Of a stretch of 64,000 nt of DNA, positions 23,122-33,497 are shown piece by piece. The translations under genes and the position numbers were made by a program. The stretch spans positions 62,001 through 126,000 of the forward strand of contig NQMI01000002.1 of NCBI GenBank assembly GCA_002270565.1, read 5' to 3'. Below the pieces are notes generated by a model. It was not told where the DNA came from. It saw nothing but the letters and a program-made list of their open reading frames with translations, and made no database searches. The stretch comes from Stenocarpella maydis (Eukaryota > Ascomycota > Sordariomycetes > Diaporthales > Diaporthaceae). Each line of letters begins with the position of its first letter. Within the stretch, counting starts at the first letter, position 1.

Positions 23122-24308
23122 TGTTTCTTGTTCCCAGCGGAATATGAGGAGAAGCTAATTGACTGGGTGGGCCTGGTGTGGGAGAGTATGGTAGGTTGTG
23201 GCCGGAGCAGCCTTACGAGGCGCACTCCGTCAGTCGGTGGATAGCGTCGAGGGAAGCACGTCCGGATGCACCTTTGGTAGTAGTCAAGTCAATAAGCTTG
23301 GGGCTGCCTATCAACAAGCTCCACTATGCTGCCATATCTCCAGGAAAATGGCCAGTTCTCTTGTTTTGGATGCTTAGCAACAAAAAAAGAGGAAGAGATT
23401 ATATGCTAGGCTAGAAGTGCACTGGTGTTTCTTTTTTTAAGTTGTCCGGAATTACTTGTTCTTTCTCTGCTCATAAGCCCAAGCAGAGACACGGAAGTGA
23501 ACACATTGCCTTGGAAGCTCTCCCAAAGAGGCTAGCATGTGGGTGGGGTCTTCCGTTATTGCTGACGGACGGTCTCGAGACGGTATCTATCAAGTACCTG
23601 TGTACCTGGATAGAACGGGCACTATATGATACTCTCAAAATTGGATTAGAATTAAAGTTATCAGAAAACTACCTTTTCCAATCAGCATGTAAACTTGGAA
23701 TCACATCTTGAGGTTGTTATTATTTCTCTGAATCATATCCAGAAGTTGAAGCATCAAAATGTATCTATCAATGGCAAAGCTACTATGGCTGCCATGTTAA
23801 CTTTAATCCTTATCGGCGTTATCAGAACGGATACGGAATATGTATGTAGTGTACTTGTGGCCATTGCCAGGGTGTCCAGTCAAACGGCCGACTTGCGTGC
23901 ACGGTCCATGCCTGTGACGGGCGAGCAAGCTGGCAGGCTGCGCCGTGGACAGACTCCCTGGTCTAGTTCCAGTTCCCACACCTTTTGCAGATGGCCACGA
24001 TTCCACTCTTGCGGCCTCGAACCCCAATCCAATCCAATTCCCCTTACCCGCCAGCAACACCACCACCGCACCCACACGCCGTGGACTCGATCAACCCGTG
24101 CCAGGTGGTCCATACTCGCCCCTTCACCTTCGACCACACCACGAGGAACTTGGACCCATCGTCACGTCGCACGGATTCAAGCACCACCAGCAGCACCAAC
24201 ATTAACCAAACCACTGCATGGCCCTTCGCCCTGCCCTCAATCGCAACATCCCACCAGCCTGTCATTCTCAGTTGATGTGAAGCTTGGGCTTCCGGACCAC
24301 CTCCCACC
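23122..24308. promoter_or_regulatory. Shared divergent promoter of UGGT and alpha-COP genes
   Basis: About 1.19 kb separates the two start codons (23121 minus, 24309 plus). The right part (about 23980-24200) is CA- and CCA-rich. I found no exact unfolded-protein-response element or CCAAT-N9-CCACG, so co-regulation is not shown by motif. No coding region is supported inside. Confidence 0.5.
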
Positions 24309-27300
24309 ATGGCCTCCTCAGGCATGCTCACCAAGGTCCGTCCGTCCGCACACATCTCCCTCAGCATTGCCCCGCCCTCGTCAGGACGAGCACCACAGCT
24401 GACAGTGCGCAACAGTTCGAGAGCAAGAGCTCCCGCGCCAAGGGGATTGCTTTCCACCCCAAGCGGTAAGCTTCAGCCATGATCCCGCCGACCCGCCTCA
24501 TCGACCTTGATACTCACGCCTGACAGACCATGGATTCTCGTCTCCCTCCACTCGTCCACCATCCAGCTATGGGACTGTACGTACAACCTGCTACTTAACA
24601 ATAATAAGCTTCGGCGCATTCCCATGGCTAGGCGGGCAGGCGCCAGGGACCCCTCTCGCCTCTACCCACCGGCCCTTCCACCACCGACGACCCTTCCATA
24701 AGCTTGCGCCTTTACTGACATGTAATCTGCGCGTGAACAGACCGTATGGGGACCCTGATTGACCGACTTGAGGGCCACAGCGGACCCGTGCGCGGCGTCG
24801 ACTTCCACAAGACCCAACCCCTCTTTGTCTCCGGCGGCGACGACTACAAGATCAAGGTCTGGTCCCTGACCACGAGGAGGGAGCTGTTCACACTCAATGG
24901 GCATCTCGACTACGTCCGGACCGTCTTCTTCCACCACGAGCTCCCATGGATCATCTCGGCCTCCGACGACCAGACCATCAGAATATGGAACTGGCAGAAC
25001 CGATCCCTCATCTGCACCATGACCGGCCACAACCACTATGTCATGTGCGCCAGCTTCCACCCCACACAAGACCTCGTCGTCTCGGCATCCCTGGACCAGT
25101 CCGTCCGCGTGTGGGATATCTCAGGCCTGCGCAAGAAGCACTCGGCCCCAACCTCCATAACCTTCGAGGAGCAAGTCGCCCGCGGCAACCAGAACCAGAC
25201 CGACATGTTTGGCAACACGGACGCGGTTGTCAAGTTCGTCCTCGAGGGCCACGATCGCGGTGTCAACTGGGTCTCGTTCCACCCCACCATGCCCCTGATC
25301 GTGTCGGCTGGTGACGACAGGCTGGTCAAGCTGTGGCGCATGAGCGAGACAAAGGCATGGGAGGTTGATACATGTCGTGGCCACTTCCAGAACGCGTCAG
25401 GGTGTCTCTTCCATCCCCACCAGGACCTCATCCTATCGGTGGGAGAAGACAAGACCATCCGTGTGTGGGACCTCAACAAGAGGACAAGCGTGCAGAGCTT
25501 CAAGCGTGAAAACGATAGGTTCTGGGTCATTGCTGCTCATCCAGAGATCAACCTCTTTGCGGCCGGCCACGACAACGGAGTCATGGTCTTTAAGCTCGAG
25601 CGCGAGAGACCCGCCATGGCCGTTCACCAGAGCACTCTCTTCTACATCACCAAGGAGAAGCAGGTCAAGTCGTATGACTTCCAGAAGAACACCGAGAGCC
25701 CGACGCTGCTCTCCCTTAAGAAGGTCGGGCCAGCCTGGGTGCCTCCTCGTACTCTCTCCTACAACCCTGCTGAACGCTCGGTTCTGGTCACCTCTTCCAC
25801 AGACGGCGGTTCATATGAGCTGGTCAACCTGCCCCGTGACGGCTCTGGCGCTATCGAGCCCACCGAGTCAAAACGCGGCCAGGGCAACTCTGCAATCTTC
25901 GTGGCCAGAAACCGGTTTGCCGTTTTGAACGTTTCCAGCCAGACTATTGACATCAAGGACTTGTCAAACTCCACCACACGTTCCTTCAAGCCTCCCATCG
26001 GAACGACCGACATCTACTTCGGTGGTACCGGCAACCTTCTCATCATCACCCCAACGGCCGTCCACCTCTACGACATTCAGCAGAAAAAGAGTATCGCCGA
26101 CCTGTCTGTCAATGGTGTTAAGTACGTTGTGTGGTCCAATGACGGCCTCTATGCCGCCCTTCTGAGCAAGCACAACGTTACCATCGTAACCAAGTCTCTC
26201 GAGCAGGTGAGCACCCTGCATGAGACCATCCGTATCAAGAGCGCTACCTGGGATGATGCCGGCGTCCTGCTCTACTCGACCCTCAACCACATCAAGTACA
26301 CCCTTCTGAACGGTGACAACGGCATTGTGCGAACTTTGGACACCACCGTGTACCTCACCCGTGTCAAGGGTCGCAATGTCTACTGCCTCGACCGCGCGGC
26401 TAAGCCCAAGGTTCTCCACATCGATCCTACCGAATACCGTTTCAAGCTGTCGCTGGTTAAGAAGAACTACAGCGAGATGCTCGACATCATTCGAAATTCG
26501 AGCCTGGTTGGCCAGTCCGTCATCTCGTATGTACAGAAAAAGGGCTACCCCGAGATTGCGCTGCAGTTCGTCCAGGACCCAACCACAAGATTCGAGCTCG
26601 CCCTCGAGTGTGGTAACCTTGAGGTCGCCGTGGAGATGGCCAAGCAATTAGACAAGCAGGCACTATGGGTCAAGCTCGGCAGTGAGGCCCTGGCCCACGG
26701 AAACCACCAGACGGTCGAGATGTGCTACCAGAAGCTGAAGCAGTTTGACAAGCTATCCTTCCTGTACCTGGCGACTGGCGATCAATCCAAGCTCGCTAGG
26801 ATGGCAAAGATTGCCGAGCACAGAGGGGATTTTACTTCTCGCTTCCAGAACGACCTCTTCCTGGGTGACACGGACAGGATACAAATGTTCAAGGAGGTGG
26901 ATCTCTACCCCCTGGCATATCTGACTGCCAAGTCGTACGGCCAGGAGGAGGAGTGCCAGTCAATCTTGGAGGCCACGGGCCTGACAGAAGATCAAATCAA
27001 GTTGCCCAAGATTGGCGAGCCTCTTACTCCACCCAAGCCAGTTGTCCTCACCTTCAAGGCTAACTGGCCTACAAAGGCCACCTCTCAGTCCTTCTTTGAG
27101 AAGGCCTTGCTGGGTGAGGTAGAGGGCCTGTCGCTCGAGGACACGCCTGCCGCTACTAACGGATTCGGCGACGACTCCGTGGACGATGTTGTGGCCAAGA
27201 ATGGAGCACTGGCAGAAGCCGATGACGAGGAGGATGTTGCTGGATGGGACATGGGAGATGACGAGGTGCCCGACGTTGAAGGCGATTTCGTCAACGTCGA

Positions 27301-28339
27301 GAGCGCAGATGCTGGCGGTGCTGGCAGCAGCGAGGCCGATATGTGGGCTCGCAATTCACCGTTGGCCGTGGATCATGTGGCCGGTGGTTCCTTTGAGAGC
27401 GCCATGAACCTCCTCAACAGGCAAGTTGGCGCCGTCAACTTCGCACCGCTGAAGCCAAGATTCTTGGAGGTGTACGAAGCGTCCAAGACGTACCTCCCTG
27501 CGTCGACCGGCTTGCCTCCACTCATCAATTACGTGCGCCGCACGGTCGACGAGCAAGACCCTAGGTCGGTCTTGCCCGTTATCCCAAGAGATCTGGAGCA
27601 CCTCGCCACCAATGATCTTCAGCGCGGCTATGACACGATGAAGGCAAACAAACTGGAGGATGGCGTCACCATATTCAAGGGTGTCCTCCACGCGCTGCTG
27701 ATCAACGCCGTGGCGAGTGAGAGCGAGGTTGCGGAAGCCAAGAAGCTCATCACCTCTGCGAGCGAGTACACAGTTGCCATGTCGGTCGAGCTGGCACGGA
27801 GGAAACTCGGCTCGGCAGCCGAGGTCAACGCCAACCCCGAGCTCCTGAAGCGGTCCCTGGAGCTGTCGGCATACTTCACGATCCCCAAGATCGAGGTGCC
27901 CCACCGTCAGCTGGCGCTGCTCAACGCCATGAACCTGGCCAGGAACGCCAAGAACCTCAGCTCGGCCCTGAGCTTCGCTAACCGCATCCTGGCGAATGGA
28001 GGAAGCGGCAAGATCCTTGAGAACGTAAGTTGTCACACAACACCCATCTTCTCGTCAAGTTGCGGGGAGAAGATACTAACGAACCATTCCCTACAGGCCA
28101 AGAAGACCAAAGCACTGGCCGAGCGCAACCCGCACGACGAGGTTGAGATCGAGTTCGACCAGTTCGCCGAGTTCGAGATCTGTGCGGCCAGCCACACGCC
28201 CATCTACAGCGGCACGGCGTACGAGGAGTGCGCGTTCGACGGGTCAAAGTACCACACCAAGTACAAGGGCACCGTGTGCACCGTGTGTGAGGTGTGCGAG
28301 ATCGGAAAGCACGGCAGCGGGCTGAAGCTCTTCTTCTAA
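24309..28339 (+). CDS. Coatomer subunit alpha (alpha-COP)
   Basis: Five exons: 24309-24335, 24416-24465, 24527-24576, 24741-28024 and 28097-28339 (1217 residues). Three tiny 5' exons of 27, 50 and 50 nt precede the main exon, an arrangement easily missed by gene finders. The N terminus (MASSGMLTKFESKSSRAKG) runs into WD40 repeats over about residues 10-330 (HSGPVRGVDFH, DDYKIKVWS, SDDQTIRIWNW, DQSVRVWDI, DDRLVKLWR, EDKTIRVWDL). A second propeller and alpha-solenoid follow, then an acidic linker (about residues 810-870) and the COPI C-terminal domain ending HGSGLKLFF. The protein is the scaffold of the COPI coat and binds dilysine cargo for Golgi-to-ER retrieval. Intron 4 (28025-28096) is 72 bp with no in-frame stop, so retention would add 24 residues without a frameshift. 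Confidence 0.95.
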
Positions 28340-29098
28340 AGTGCGCAACATGGTAGCTGCCCAGGGCTCCCGGGGTGGACGCAGGTAGAGAGGTGATGGC
28401 ACAGCCGACACCATGTCTCAAATATGTAATTAGCTGGTCTTATGTCACGACACGAAGAAGGGGGTTAGACACGACGGGGCCGATTCTTGAAAGGCCGCAT
28501 CGAAAAAGGGGGGGGTAGAGGGTTGTTGAATTGTGGTGATGCGTTCTGTAACGATGCAACAGTGTGGACGACGCGCCGCCTCCTCCCCTTCGCGGCCGAA
28601 GGAAACAAAAGTCGAGTTCTGTGGTTTCTTTAATCCCCCGATGGCTCCTAGACGAAAGAAAATCCGGCGAGCGATGGTTAAAGGAATGTCTTGGATGTTG
28701 CCGCAATATACTTTATATTGATGAACCTGTATCCCCATGACCGGTGGCTCGTCGAGGTGCAGAGATTACTGTCTACGTACTAGCCGGTCCACTACGGGTA
28801 GCAACTTGATCAATCACTCCCCAGTCCCCGGCCGATGCTCTCAATCAATACCGGGTAAGTCCGTATACAGCGGCCATGGCTTGGCAGGAATGTAGAGTCA
28901 CGCATCTAGTCACTCAGTCATCGCAGTGGCATTAAGTGTCATCATTTCTATGTCTTTTGGTGTATGTGCTATCTTGGAAGCGGGACAAGACGGCGCATGC
29001 CCAGAGTCACCAACCAATACGACCGTCCTAACCCATCCATCCTTCCTTGCATCACATAGCCACCAGTCCCTTCCACAGCAGTACCGGGGAGGTCAAAA
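28340..29098. other. Convergent 3' region between alpha-COP and Rpn12 genes
   Basis: The two flanking genes converge here, so this is mostly 3' UTR. A G-run (28509-28515) and short frames are present. No gene is supported. Confidence 0.5.
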
Positions 29099-30134
29099 CT
29101 ACACAATGGTCTCGAGCTCCCTCGCATAGCCCAGCGCGTTCTCAATGACCAGCTTGCTCATCTCCTCCTTGCCTGCGCCGGCGCCGGCGCCGCCCGCCGC
29201 GGCATCCTCGCCTCCTCCCTCCTCCTCGTCGCCACCGGCGGCGGACTCATCCTGCCTGGGGAAGTAGATCCTGCCGTCCCTGAGGGTCCAGCCGCGAGAG
29301 CGGGCAAACTCGATGACGGCGCCCTCAGAGTCGAGGAAGAGGAGGGACTTTGTGGACGAGATCGGCAGGGAGGGGTATGCACGCTCGCTGCTGGACGCGA
29401 TCTCGGAGCGGATCTGGGAGGTGAGGATCTGTGAAGGTGGTGAGAAAGGGCCGTGGTTAGCAGGGGTCTAGTCGTGCTCGGCGGCGATGCCCAGACAGTG
29501 AGAGGACAGGGGCATGGTGGAATCGGGGTATGCAAAGACTCACCTCTGAGAACACGGCAAACTCCTCGCTCGGCACCTCGCGGCTCTTCATGGCCTTCCA
29601 CACGCGGTCGTAGCTCCCCTCCATCAGCCACCTCTCGAGGCGGATCGGGTACCCCAGGAAGCGGTCGCCCTCGAGGTCCGCCGCGGCGCCGCCGCCCTCG
29701 CGGGCCGCGAGGCTCTCGAGCTCCGAGTGGAACTCTGCGTAGCGGCCCTGCGTGAGCAGCAGGAGGAGGTACAGCCCCGTGACGCGGTTGCGCTCGGGGA
29801 GGGAGGGCGGCAGGACCGAGGCGGGCAGCTCGTAGAAGGGGGACAGCTGGGCGACGTAGCGGGTGAAGGCCTCCGGGTCGCGGGCGCGGATGCTGTAGAG
29901 GGCGCCCTGCTCGTAGGTCTCGCGGGCGAGGGCGAGGACGCTCTGGGGGGGTTGCTGGTGCTGGGTGCTCGAGGAGGAGGAGGTGATGGCGGCGGGGGAG
30001 GTGGGCGAGAGGGCGTTGAGCTTGAGGAGCTGGAGCTTCGCCTTTGAGAGGAGGGGCGCGGCGTCGGCGTAGCTGAGGGTCGAGGACTGGGATTTCAGCT
30101 GGTCGAGGATCTGCTGCAGCTGGCGTTCGGCCAT
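29099..30134 (-). CDS. rpn12: 26S proteasome regulatory subunit Rpn12 (PSMD8)
   Basis: Exons 30134-29544 and 29428-29099 give 306 residues. The 115-bp intron has GTGAGT...CTTCACAG ends. Rpn12 is the last lid subunit to join the 19S particle in proteasome assembly. The sequence opens MAERQLQQILDQLKSQ, has a low-complexity Ser/Gln insert at about residues 50-62, a helical solenoid with ARETYEQGALYSIRARD, FHSELESL, and FLGYPIRLERWLMEGSYDRVW. It ends in a PCI/winged-helix region (LTSQIRSEIASSSERAYPSLPI, TKSLLFLDSEGAVIEFARSRGW) and a Gly/Glu-rich spacer before the conserved C-terminal helix. Fungal orthologues share the inserted loops. The gene is convergent with alpha-COP. Confidence 0.92.
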
Positions 30135-30661
30135 TGTGTCGGTGCGGATCTCGCAGGCTTTCGTGCTGCTGCGGCTTGCCGGGGGTGGGTTCTATTGCTT
30201 TCTCTGGGTGGATTGGGTCGTTGATTGAGCCTGAATTATGATATCGAGGTATCGCGGGTCGCTGAGGAGCTTTTGGTTGGCCCACGTAGTAGCTCGTCGA
30301 GGGCGGTTGTCGCTGATGATGGTGGTGGTGTCTTGTGGTGGTGGTAGTGGCGGTTTGGGTGCAGAGCTCCGGCATCCAGCCAACGGCAGACCAGGCTGCG
30401 GGAAGGCTGACGAACTGCCTTTCCGGCTGGCATGGCCACCCTTGGTATGTCAAGCGTGCAGGGGCCTCCTTTTGGACCCACTCTCTAGAGTGCTTATGTA
30501 AGGTCATGACCTCGCAAGTACTGAGTAGCTCCATTTTCAACAACAGTCCCCACTCTTCAGCTAAATACATGAGATATCTAAACTAACCAATCTAACTTCA
30601 AGAATCCTTTACAGACTAATCCACGTTAAGATAACTTTCAGGTATGTGACTATGCCAGCTC
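30135..30661. promoter_or_regulatory. Upstream region of the Rpn12 gene
   Basis: The 527-bp gap contains the Rpn12 promoter (minus strand) and the 3' flank of the deaminase-like gene. A GGTGG-rich stretch lies at about 30329-30352, but an exact GGTGGCAAA proteasome control element is not present. Confidence 0.4.
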
Positions 30662-32827
30662 TCAATCTGTCTTTAACTGGAATATCACATCTGGGTGAGA
30701 GCCGCTTCCAGGCTGCAGGCGTTCCCTGATGTTATAGTTCAAGCTTCCCAACACGTCCTTTTGTATCTGCTCTTGCTTCTCACCATCTTGGAGACATCTA
30801 AACTCGTTCTGGAACTCGAATCTGAGAGAGTCCATGCACAGCTTGACTGTTTTCTCTTCCTCGTCCACTATGGGCCACTGCTTATTGTAGATGAAAACAT
30901 CTCCGCACCAAGGGCTTTTGGCATCCCGAGCTGTTTTACCCTGAAGCTCCCGCGTCATGTTGAGAAGCCATGGATTATTCTTTAAGTCCCTGTTCACTCT
31001 GAATATCATGATGTAGAACCCATTGTCCTCTAAACACCGAATTTCACTCACTCCCCACAACATCGTCTCCAGGTCTTCCAGGGTGATTTCGCGCAGGGAA
31101 TTGGATTTTAGCGTTTTGGTATTGATCTGGAAGGCAAACAAGACCTTGCTTTGGTAAAACCCTTGGATAGCTTTAATCAACATGGAAGGTTCTTGCTCTT
31201 GAAGGTCTGATTCATCGCACGTGAATAAATCTACCTTTACCACCCGCGGGCTTGGAATCGCTTCCCCTGTCTCGCCAGATGTCGCTGGGAGGTGGATGAG
31301 GGGAATCGAGGCCACTGGAAGACGGCCCTGGTGGCGTAGAAAGTCCGAAGAGACGATGCTGTCCGCGGACGAAGAGGCCGCTGCTGACAACTCCGGCACT
31401 GATCCGACCTCACCAGCCATGCTCTGGTTGTGCCGACGCGACGTGTGAGAAATGTTCCAATTCGAGGTGAAGGCCTGAATCCCCATCACGCTGTCTTGGA
31501 TCAGCGTCGCCATGTCCCTATAGGTGGCGGCTAGCGCCCTGGCCAGCCCGACGTGCGGCGGGGGGTAATCGGCGGGATATGCCCACATGGGGTAGATCAT
31601 GCGGTGCGTATCCTTTGTCGTGAACTGCCCAAAGTGGCCGAGAAGCTGCCAGCACAGCCAACACGACTTCTTACTGCAACCGATGTAGTCGAGCGGCTTC
31701 GGGTAGAAGTTCTCTCGGGAGAAATGATGGAGCAGCTGGATCTCGCAGTGCACGCGGGCTTTGCCGCGACTCGCACGGCGGGCGATGAACTTATCCAGAT
31801 CTTGTCTGATGGTTTTTCGACCGTTGCGTTCTTCATCGAGGCCGAGGTTGCCGACCCAAGACCCGATCATGTTCGTATAAGGTGCTACGTCCCACGATTC
31901 CTCAGGGGGCGACTTGAGAACCACAATGTCGTATGTGTATCCCTGCTGCTCGGGAGATTTGCAAAAATCGCTGAACGTAGTATATGTGTCCCCCAGCCGG
32001 CCTAGATAGTCTATCCACTTGGCCACACGGGCAAAATCTTTGAATGCCTCATCGATCTGGTCGGCATCGTTGTTGATAATTTTGTCCACTTCAAGGCTGA
32101 ATTGGTAAAAGTCTGGGTCAGGCCGACACCTTGAGGCGGTCCGCGCGCATCTTGCCAGGGATTCGTCAAGGTCTCGGTCCGAAGGTGAAGGTTCCTGTCT
32201 AAATACCGTGCACGCCTCGATGGTGTCATTGATGACTGTCATGGTTCTTCGAGTGAGAGAGGGCCATAGCGATGTATTCACCCCTTCGGCACCCACTCCA
32301 TTCCAGCTGCTGACCTTGCGCGCGTAATACCCGACGCGCGACGCATTGTACTTGTGCATGACATCCCACATGTCCCGTTGGAAGTGCTCTGCCACAGCCT
32401 CGTCCTTGCAGGATAGCTTGTTGAACCAGAGACATAGCTCCCGTGCAAACCCCTCGTCCTCGCTCACCATCAAGGCCGTCTCTCTGGGAGACAAGGGCGA
32501 ACGATCCAAATCCTTACCGCTGACATTTTTGGCCACATAGATGGTTATTCGGCGCTGCTGCTCGTCGAGCACCATCCCCGTGGCGGACACGTGTGCTTGC
32601 GCGTCCTCGTCTTTGGACCGGGCGAAGCAGTCAGCTAGACGGTCCAAGAAGTCCCGGAGATCTCGCTTAGTCTTGGGTTGGTAGTGTCGTCCGTGATGCT
32701 CTGCGTCGCGGAGCTGGCCTTTGGCTGCAACATGAAGATAAAGCGCCGCTGCATAGAAGGAGGTCTTATCGAGCCCCGGGATGTTCCAAATGTTCTTCTG
32801 AGAATTAGGTGGTGGGTGGCTGGCCAT
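30662..32827 (-). CDS. OTT_1508-like predicted deaminase-fold protein
   Basis: A single intronless exon encodes 721 residues, starting MASHPPPNSQ. The middle has the zinc-deaminase signature: H360-C361-E362 in ARVHCEIQLLHHF (His ligand plus catalytic Glu) and, 27 residues on, C389-x2-C392 in GCSKKSCWLC. This arrangement and the surrounding residues match the OTT_1508-like deaminase family described from Orientia and greatly expanded in fungi, for which no substrate is established. The N-terminal 350 residues are helical and shared with other fungal members. The C-terminal 250 residues look like a separate domain with no assignment. No signal peptide or membrane span is seen, so it is probably intracellular. 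Nucleic-acid base deamination is inferred from the fold, not shown. A perfect 19-bp hairpin lies about 210 bp upstream of the start. Confidence 0.75.
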   Translation of the reverse strand: MASHPPPNSQKNIWNIPGLDKTSFYAAALYLHVAAKGQLRDAEHHGRHYQPKTKRDLRDFLDRLADCFARSKDEDAQAHVSATGMVLDEQQRRITIYVAKNVSGKDLDRSPLSPRETALMVSEDEGFARELCLWFNKLSCKDEAVAEHFQRDMWDVMHKYNASRVGYYARKVSSWNGVGAEGVNTSLWPSLTRRTMTVINDTIEACTVFRQEPSPSDRDLDESLARCARTASRCRPDPDFYQFSLEVDKIINNDADQIDEAFKDFARVAKWIDYLGRLGDTYTTFSDFCKSPEQQGYTYDIVVLKSPPEESWDVAPYTNMIGSWVGNLGLDEERNGRKTIRQDLDKFIARRASRGKARVHCEIQLLHHFSRENFYPKPLDYIGCSKKSCWLCWQLLGHFGQFTTKDTHRMIYPMWAYPADYPPPHVGLARALAATYRDMATLIQDSVMGIQAFTSNWNISHTSRRHNQSMAGEVGSVPELSAAASSSADSIVSSDFLRHQGRLPVASIPLIHLPATSGETGEAIPSPRVVKVDLFTCDESDLQEQEPSMLIKAIQGFYQSKVLFAFQINTKTLKSNSLREITLEDLETMLWGVSEIRCLEDNGFYIMIFRVNRDLKNNPWLLNMTRELQGKTARDAKSPWCGDVFIYNKQWPIVDEEEKTVKLCMDSLRFEFQNEFRCLQDGEKQEQIQKDVLGSLNYNIRERLQPGSGSHPDVIFQLKTD

Positions 32828-33497
32828 GGCTATGCGAGGGCTTTTTCGTCAATCCTACTAGATGGGCTTGTCGGAGCAGGTGGCGGGTAGGATGAGGCTT
32901 GCTACGTTGTTGAGTTGCGCGTTCTCGTGTGATGGGATAGTAGTACTATGAAAATAGATGCAAAATGAAAAGATTCTGCCTAGAACATGTGGTCACAGGA
33001 ACCGGATTAAGCATATTCCTCAGTGTGTCGCACAGATTCAGCCCAGTCCAGGCGAAGTCCTGGACTGGGCTGAATCTCGAGCGTGCAGTAATAGTCGGTG
33101 AGAGTTGAGGAGGGTAGCAACTCCTCGCCATTGGAGGTTTACTACAGCCTGGAAGTTACTATATGTACATAAGCTCCAGCCACAAGGCATCTAAAGCCTT
33201 ATCATAATGATATGTCACTTTACTGCATGGCAATGTTACTAGTACATGCTTATGTTAGGCGTTATCGAAAACCTACATTTCATCACATGTACGTCATAGT
33301 CGACGCCCGAGGCAATAAAGGCGTACAGGTAGTCGAATCATAATAATATTTAGACTTTGAGAAGGTTAAAACTTGGCCCTTTCGTCGGGTTACAATTTAT
33401 ACCAGATTGAACACTATCCTCCCTAACACCAACTGATATATACAAGGTACCTAGGTAGTCAAGTATCCCACGAATACAATCCAACTGGGTCCACGAA
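32828..33497. other. Divergent intergenic region of the deaminase and CorA-like genes
   Basis: A 670-bp shared upstream region, AT-rich on its right half. It contains the perfect inverted repeat listed separately. No coding region is supported. Confidence 0.5.
33034..33077. repeat. Perfect 19-bp inverted repeat with 6-base loop
   Basis: The left arm 33034-33052 (AGATTCAGCCCAGTCCAGG) is exactly the reverse complement of the right arm 33059-33077, around the loop CGAAGT. The GC-rich arms would form a very stable hairpin in DNA or RNA. Confidence 0.9.

Noticed and set aside
23122..24308. Canonical ER-stress element in the UGGT/alpha-COP promoter
   Set aside because: CCAAT occurs, but none is followed at nine bases by CCACG and no exact UPRE was seen.
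29158..30570. 470-codon minus-strand frame overlapping Rpn12
   Set aside because: Out of frame with Rpn12, Pro/Arg/His-rich low complexity; Rpn12 in the other frame is well supported.
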